Shown here piece after piece: positions 57,660 to 64,000 of a stretch of 64,000 nucleotides of DNA. A program made the position numbers and the translations under genes. This DNA is from Eupeodes corollae. Its lineage: Eukaryota; Arthropoda; Insecta; Diptera; Syrphidae. Location of the stretch: assembly GCF_945859685.1 (NCBI RefSeq), contig NC_079148.1, positions 45,829,946 through 45,893,945 of the forward strand, read 5' to 3'. Each line of letters opens with the position of its first letter. The stretch's first letter is position 1. The notes under the pieces were generated by a model. The model was given only the letters and a program-made list of their open reading frames with translations, did not search any database and was not told where the DNA came from.

Positions 57660-59335
57660 TGAAAAAAAGGAGACATTTGTAACCCAGTAGGCTTATTTTA
57701 TTAGACTTTCCTTATAAGAAAGATAAAGATAAAGTACAAATTATGAGATGTTCCTATTATTTTGGCGATCGCTGTATGTAGTATAGATGTGTAGAATATT
57801 AACTGATACTCGTGCATTGTATGAATGTGTAGATAATTTTGCACAGCAGACAACTAAAAAGATGATAAAGGAAAAAGAAGAAAAAGAAGTTGGCAGCCAT
57901 GTGGAATAAGTAGGCCATAGATATAAACAGGACTCACCACTCTCTGTATTCAGGTTGCTCCATCGCTATATCGTTTGATTTAGTACAGCGCAGCGCCAGC
58001 ACTATAGCACCAAAGCTCCCATTAGCACCCAAGCACCCCATACCCCATAATATTCTAGCCAAACAGTCACAGACCCAATCCCAGTCATAGTTATAAAGTC
58101 TATGAGAATGAGAATGAGAAATGAAGGTTTCCTTTAGCTTTTTCTGCACGTCTCCATCTATTTGGACTGGGAAAACACTACCTACTTTGCTGCAGTCGTA
58201 AAGTACACACACTTGTATAAAACATGTGCACTTTTTCTGTTCAATGCACTCGCTTGATATATTTTTAACAAACGAGCCATGTCACATACATACTTATATA
58301 CCCTACCCCCACCGAATCTTGCTGCTACTCTACCCTACTTAGTGGATGCACTGAGTTGCTGAGCACATCAAGCGAGAAGGTGGGGAGGGGGGAGGGTAAA
58401 CTCAAGTCTTCTGTACTTGTACTTCTCTCCACAGGAGTCATTGTATTGCCGGCATGGTATTACTTTGATGTCACATAACATAAAATCCATTTAAATGCGT
58501 AAAGGATTTGCGGTTTGTTATAAGGAAGAAAGCAAGGAACATGACGGGACGGTTCCTCATGGTGTGCCATGTAGTAGAATGGTATGTTCAGACGTACCTA
58601 ACTTACATGGTGAATGTTGGCTGGCTTGAATCCTGACAACTCGCTCTGATGATGATGTTGGGTTTGGGTTATGTCTAAAATGAAGTCTCAAAATCTGATT
58701 AGCTTTTGTTTTTCTCTTTGCTGTTGTTGTTGTTACAAGTTACCCATTTGATTGACTTTCATGCGACTTAAAACGTTTGTTTGTTTTTCTCTTCTTTTAC
58801 CTGTCAAAACATAAGTCTTAAAAGGTTGACACAAAAAAAGGGATATTTTATAAGGCGAAAGTCAAAAAAATTCTCTGTAATTGTAATTTGAAAAACTTGA
58901 GATTTTGTTTGTTTGAATTGAATTATTCAAATGAGAGAGAATCAAGAATTCTAGACAATTATTTTGACATTGAAAAATAAGTTCATGCGATAGAAAAGTA
59001 AAAATTTTATTCTATTTTAATTGGACAACAACTGTTTTTGGAATATTTTAGTATTGTTTTCTTAAAAACATGTTGACTAGAATTTAGTTTTTAAATAGTT
59101 TTCCTGTTTACCCATTTTTGATCTTGGTAGTATTAAACTCTTTACCGCATGAATTATTTCTAACAAAGGACAAACATTTAATAGGGTTTAAAATGCTTAA
59201 TTAGATCATTATAAGACATGTTTAGTGAAAAAATTGAATTTGTTTAAACTTTTTTGAGAGAAGCCAAATTTGGTTGCGTATGAATTAAAGGTTTTACAAC
59301 CTTAACATTTTCGTAAAGACATTCAAAAATTAAAA
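57660..59335. other. Spacer including a G+C-richer, non-repetitive patch
   Basis: 57.9-58.65 kb has mixed composition with purine-rich (ggtggggaggggggaggg) and CA/AG-rich segments. It lacks transposon motifs and long frames. It could be host regulatory DNA. Confidence 0.4.
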
Positions 59336-59339
59336 ATTT

Positions 59340-60735
59340 ATTGAGTCAAAAAAAGCTAATTCCCGTGGGTTTGAGCTCCATGAAATTTAGATAAACAATT
59401 TCTTTTTTCATTGTGCCATAAACGAGCTTTACATTTTGGGCAATAGGTAAAAGAGCCGTAGAAGCAATCGTTTTGAAAAAATTGGTCTGTTTTTTTTTGT
59501 TTAATTTGTGAGAAATGTCGAAACGAATTGAAAGTAGAGGATAGTCTTGATGCCTTTCAAGACGACTTCTCTTTGGTATTGTTCCTGCAATTGATCCGGC
59601 CCGCTTTTTAATTCGGAGGCAGATGAAGTTGGAGTTGTAGGAGACCCAAGTTGAGATACACTTTTGGGGTTGTCCATGGAGTTTTAGTGCTTCCTTTTCA
59701 GCTTTGCTTAAATGGGCGGATATTTTAAGTTTGAAATCGATCGTAAGTGCTTTATCCTTTCGTGAATAACGACGTTTCTCTTTTACTGGATTCATTCCCA
59801 CTTATGGTGACATCAGAGTAACCCTTTTGTTATCGATCTAAGACACCAAACTTAGCTGAACAGTTGCCACTTTTTTGATCATGCTTCCACGTCCTTCCTT
59901 GACCAATTAATTTTTCGAGATTTTCTCGGTACACGGTCCTCAATGGCAAAATACCATTTTTAAATAAATGCACTTTTTAGTTCGGGCTGTCAAAAAATAA
60001 TTAGTGGTTGACATTTTTACTGGTGACGACATTTCCACTAACTTACAAATTTGGAGCTCCATCAGGAAATGTTATACTCTGGTGTCCAGCAAACAAATCG
60101 AAATCGTAGCTAAATCCAGAAATTCCAATCAGAACTTAGTTCTTATAGCCTCATTTATGTGGTTTGGCTGGATTGTACTGCTTAAGTTCATGCCGAAATT
60201 TTGTTGTTATGATTTGTTAATTTACGCCTAGAAACTCCTGTTTTAGAATCAATAGCAATCGTTCTTGTATTTTCTACAAAACTGGATTTATCTTGAACAA
60301 TTTGTCGTGTCATTCTAGCCCAAAATTAAATTATCACTGTCGTGAAAATGGATGAAGCTTTTCATTTTTGCAAATCTATTGCACGTCTTTGTTTTGTAAA
60401 TGATCGATTGTCCTACATTTTCCAGTAATGTCTTGAAGATGGGAGTCGGCAAGACATAAATATTACCATTAGGATGAATTGCTTAATTTCATCTTTTTTT
60501 GTAATGCTGACCTTTACAGTACCCTGGAATGGTTTTGTATTTGATTTATCAGTTTTAAGGTTCATTATCTCATCAGTAAACAGGAAATAAACTAACTGAT
60601 TCTGGTAGCTTAGACGATCCCGAAAATTTGATTTTTTCATTGACATAAGCTTGGAAACTTGGTTCTTTGATTTTGTGATGTCGTGATTGGAATGTGATTC
60701 ACAAAATCGGATCTTCCGTAAAAACGACGAGTTTC
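59340..60735 (-). pseudogene. piggyBac-like transposase relic
   Basis: From the right: TKPFQGTVKVSITKKDEIKQ and FILMVIFMSCRLPSSRHYWK (near 60450), IHFHDSDNLI (near 60345), KPHK-GYKN-VLIGISGFSY and DFDLFAGHQS-TFPDGAPNL (near 60120-60060), SGNVVTSKNVNH-LFFDSPN (near 60020), KNGILPLRTV (near 59950), and a C-terminal Cys-rich end CPKCKARLWHNEKRNCLSKF (near 59435). These are the landmarks of piggyBac/PGBD transposases in the correct order, including the C-terminal zinc-binding tail. Numerous stops and frameshifts are present. The 151-codon open frame at 59346-59801 is a chance frame within it. Confidence 0.85.
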
Positions 60736-60739
60736 TATT

Positions 60740-61755
60740 TCTTCAATAAATATGGTTTTCCTATTTTTCCTATTTTTTACTTATTTTTAGAAAAGACAAA
60801 TATATAAGTTATTATAAATGTTCAACTTACTTTTGACAACTGGTTTTAATATTCAAAAATGTTCAAAGTTTAAAACTTCCTTTTTCAACCGCAATTGCAA
60901 GTCAACTGACTTTTAAGGTCAAATTCAACCCTAGATTATATGGTAACAGGTAGATGACTAGATGATATCATTCTCAATTAATTGCCAGATAAACTTAAAA
61001 AAGGGGTAATTAGAAATTTTACTTATTTCTCTGAAAAGCAGGGTTAAAAAAGGATTAAAATGTAAAAAGCCATAATTGGCTTCGTATGCGGTATAGGGTT
61101 TAGTAAGTGGGCATTATTCCTTCTGATCTAACATAAAATAATGTGTCATAAGTCGTCTGTTATGAAGACATCAACATTGTTTATCAAAAATGCGAATTGA
61201 TCTGATTATTTCTTTGAAAGTAAAAATGTTAAATGTGACTGTTAAAACGTTTTTCCAAAAATTCAGCTGCACTTTAACCATAACACAATTTTACCAATAC
61301 TTTTCGAAAGTAAGATTTGGACTACCAGTTAAATGGCAGTTTCAGTCGTTTTTTAAATCTGATATATAACAGATGTAAAAATTGTTTTAATTTTCTATAA
61401 AAGCTCAACATTTTGCGACACAGTTCGACAAATGAATGACTTTTGGGTCTTTATAAATCACCTTTTCGGTCAGCAATAGTAATACTAGTGACGAAATTTG
61501 AGCTATTGGACCACAGCCAGGTTTGTCGATTCCTTTTTGATATTTGGAATAAGACATTCAGTAGACTCGCGGTAACGTGAACAATTAAAAACCGAGCGCG
61601 TTCTCGTTATAAAAGTTGTTCATGTTGACAAAGGTGTAATTATTAAAATTTTTAAAACTAATTAAACCTTTTTTTCAACTAAAATTCATATATTTTTTTT
61701 ATTTCGAATGTAAATGTACATACAAAATTAAATTGTGATTCAATTAATAAAAAAA
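60740..61755. other. Spacer, nothing recognised
   Basis: A+T-rich DNA between the piggyBac relic and the DINE-like copy 1. Confidence 0.45.
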
Positions 61756-61761
61756 AAAGAG

Positions 61762-62995
61762 ACTGGGATGCGACCCACACTGACAACTTCCCATCCCGTC
61801 TGTGGATTTGTCTTGCTTAAAAGTTTGTCTATATGTACTCGTATCAATTTTTACCAAATTTGCGTACTATTTTTTTGTAGATTTTATTTTTTATGAAAAA
61901 ATTACTGTTGGATTTTTATATAAAAATTACTGAATATCGAAAACAATATTTTCGGTGAAATAAAATAAGTTTGAAGCCAATATTTTTAATTTTTGAAAAG
62001 CTATTTGAGTCAAAAGTAAATTTTTACCAAGTTAAGTATTGTTTTTTTTTTTAGAGTTTTATTTTTTGTAAAAAAACTGTCAATTCTTTTTTTTTCAAAA
62101 TTTTATCGAATGTTGACAACAATATTTTTTGAAAGGTAAAAGTAAATTAAAGCCAATATCTCAAAGTTTTGAAAAGATGTTTTAGTCGAAAATCAATTTG
62201 TACCTATTTTTATACATTTTTTTTAGGTTTTTATTGTTTGTAAAAAAAACTGTCAATTAGATTTTTCTCAACAATTTTCAGAATGTTAAAAACAATATTT
62301 CTTATAAGATAAAATAAGTTTGAAGCCTAAATTTCAAGTTTTTGAAAAGATATTCAATTTTTACAAACTTTGAGTAATGTTTTTTTTGATTTTTATTTTT
62401 TATAAAAAAAAAAACGGTCAATTCAATTTTTCTCAAAATTTTATCAGATGTCAAAAACATTATTCTTCGTTGCCCAAAATTCTTTTGGAGATGAAATCAT
62501 ATTTTAGTCGTAAAATTTTGGAGGTGACAAATTTTTTGTTTCAGTTTTTTTGATTTATAAAAAACCGTTAAATGGATTTTTTTCAAAAAATATATTTCTT
62601 TGATATCACATTACAATATATTATATAAAATTTAATTCAAGTCTCTAGCGTTTTTGGTTCGTAAGATTTTTAGGGTTAACCAAAATGTTCACCTTTTTTT
62701 CAAACTGCTATGGTAAAAAACCACTCACGCAATTGTCTTGAGAGCCCTTTCTGCCTTATTATGTGTATAACAAAATTTATTTGAAATCGATATCTCTTCT
62801 GGTTCTTGAGCTATGGACGACAAAAAAAAAGTCACGAATGTACGGACGTACGAACGTACGTACACACGCACGCAAAGACATCTTTCTAAAAATCTTTTAT
62901 TTCGACTCTAGGGACCTTGAAACGTGGAGAAATGTCAAAATTTTCAATTTGACAAATCGGACCCAGTACAAAAACTTCCTATGGGAAGTTGAAAA
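61762..62995 (+). repeat. DINE-like (Helentron-related?) repeat, copy 1 (long)
   Basis: It begins actgggatgcgacccacact and ends aatttgacaaatcggaccca, then ctatgggaagttgaaaa. The subterminal inverted repeat is CAACTTCCCAT (61783) / ATGGGAAGTTG (62981). It shares its first 200 bp and last 150 bp with copy 2 (including gtacgaacgtacgtacacac and tctagggaccttgaaacgtg), but the core is twice as long. It codes for nothing. Structure (subterminal inverted repeats, end hairpins, central tandem repeats) resembles DINE-1/Helentron-associated non-autonomous elements. Confidence 0.87.
61890..62560. repeat. 172-bp tandem repeat array inside DINE-like copy 1
   Basis: About four diverged units; the anchor ACTGT/ACGGT occurs at 61904, 62076, 62249 and 62414, spacings 172, 173 and 165 bp. 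Each unit has taggtttttatttt-like, aaaactgtcaatt, aaaattttatc, and ttgaaaagatatttgagtcg-like blocks. Copy 2 has two such units; copy 3 has none. Confidence 0.85.
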
Positions 62996-63059
62996 TGCGT
63001 TATCTTTTCTGAATTTTATTTTTTCTATTTGGGCGAAAACTGCCTTTTCGCGAATACTT

Positions 63060-64000
63060 TAAGGTACGCTGATGTCTGCTGTATTAACGTTTTCATATTC
63101 AGCCCATTCCAAAACCTTATTCAAAATGTCAATTGCTTCCTTAGGCTCTATTCTGGTGTGTGCTGTTTTCAGAATGTTGTCCTCGCTTTCGCATTCGTCA
63201 CTGGTCAAAACCCCGTTCTTTTCGGTGTCGTTTGAAAGATCTTCATTCCATACATGGACATCAGAAACCGAAAAAATTATCTACTTTGAAGGGCACAAAT
63301 CGAATTAAATGTTTTGCTGTGAACAAGAGAAAATGTTTAAACCTCTAGATTAATTGCGTGAAAAAGTTCTTGTGTACGTTCCTCTTGAGAGTTGATTGGT
63401 GAACAAATTCTTTCTCTCAAAACAGCTAGTGGGATTTCCTCTTCAGAGTCTTTTTCATTTCTGATTGAGCTGAAAATATTCGTCCAGCATTTTGCTATTG
63501 TTCTTTTTTCAAGACGTTGCTAACCCGAATTTAAATACCAAATAGCGTCTCTTAACGTCAATCATTAACATCAGTTTTTTCGGCCACAATTGATACCAGA
63601 AGACTATTTCTGTAGAAAAGTTTTGTAAGTCTTATAGCATTTTGGTCCATAGGCTGTATGAGCTGCATAAACATCGCAGTTATTAACCCGTCCTGAGATG
63701 TTAATTAATTAAAAGAAGAGCTTTGGTGGACAACCCTTTGTGTTTTAAAAATGTTCTGACCTACACATGAAAACATTTGAAATAAATGCAAAATTGCAAT
63801 CTGTTTCCTACCTGTGATATGAAAAAATGATGAAACCAATTTTCAAAAATAGCAGCGGTCATCCATCCAAAATTCCTAAAAGCGCTAGGATTTTTTGGCT
63901 TCCCAATCACTAAAACCTTGACTTTATGTTCTCCTGTTGCATTTGTACAAGCAAGAAGAGTGACGCTGATGAAACATATGTCTTGTCAGGAAGCAGCTTC
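63060..64000 (-). pseudogene. pogo/jerky-type (DDE_1) transposase relic, partial at window edge
   Basis: From the right edge: KLLPDKTYVSS, then VTLLACTNATGEHKVKVLVI, GKPKNPSAFRNFGWMTAAIF, ENWFHHFF, QVRTFLKHKGLSTKALLLIN (63.99-63.69 kb). LIQPMDQNAIRLTKLFYRNS follows near 63.65 kb, a hallmark of this family. Then come KRTIAKCWTNIFSSIRNEKD and the C-terminal EPKEAIDILNKVLEWAEYEN (near 63.11 kb). The wording is well preserved, with a few frameshifts and small deletions. The piece between the catalytic Asp residues (DNC-GH) is damaged at 63.70 kb. The DNA-binding half lies outside the window. Confidence 0.85.

Noticed and set aside
59346..59801. 151-codon minus-strand frame that might be a host gene
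   Set aside because: It lies across the end of the piggyBac relic, and the Cys-rich tail reads in a different frame of the same strand, so it is a chance frame.

Overview
This window is eukaryotic and almost certainly from an insect, most likely a fly (Diptera, Brachycera) with a repeat-rich genome. It is about two-thirds A+T, has long gene-free tracts, short (about 86 bp) fly-like introns, a Gypsy retroelement primed by tRNA-Ser in the style of 17.6/297, jockey-, I- and CR1-like LINEs, mariner relatives of the rosa (DD41D) type, and what look like DINE-1/Helentron-type repeats. The species cannot be named from the sequence. No complete host gene is visible. The content is mobile elements of very different ages, plus at least one decayed host-gene fragment.

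Layout. 1-3841 (-): left part of an apparently young Gypsy-type LTR retrotransposon, with a 300-bp LTR, tRNA-Ser primer site, 101-bp tandem repeats in the leader, intact gag, and an intact pol that runs off the window. 6.0-6.7 kb: decayed mariner. 7.0-8.7 kb: 5'-truncated CR1-like LINE. 9.1-9.4 kb: weak LINE tail. 14.7-20.0 kb: tRNA-like SINE pieces and two decayed LINEs. 22.4-25.2 kb: a short DINE-like repeat copy, two mariner remnants (one with perfect 34-bp TIRs and a TA duplication) and a Tc1 remnant. 26.3-30.9 kb: the best-preserved element, a two-ORF CR1-like LINE. 31.2-32.7 kb: DINE-like copy 2 between an unidentified coding fragment and an HPF1-like pseudogene that keeps an intron. 33-47 kb: mosaic of mariner, Tc1 and LINE relics, with a nested inverted-repeat element (37792-38515) and a 171-bp-arm palindrome (39458-39965). 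50-57.6 kb: an I-type LINE with RNase H and two further LINE relics. 59.3-60.7 kb: piggyBac relic. 61.8-63.0 kb: long DINE-like copy with a 172-bp tandem array. 63.06-64.0 kb: pogo/jerky-type transposase relic running off the right edge.

How the parts work together. Each autonomous element encodes its own mobilisation machinery (Gag plus protease/RT/RNase H; ORF1 plus endonuclease/RT; a DDE transposase). Most copies are broken. The Gypsy element and the CR1-like LINE are the plausible active or recently active ones, and both seem to join their two ORFs by -1 frameshifting. The CR1-like LINE has a perfectly phased A AAA AAC slippery heptamer and no AUG for ORF2. The most unusual features are that frameshift signal, the DINE-like family flanked by gene fragments, and the inverted-repeat element built from iterated GGAAATTACGCCAGAA motifs.
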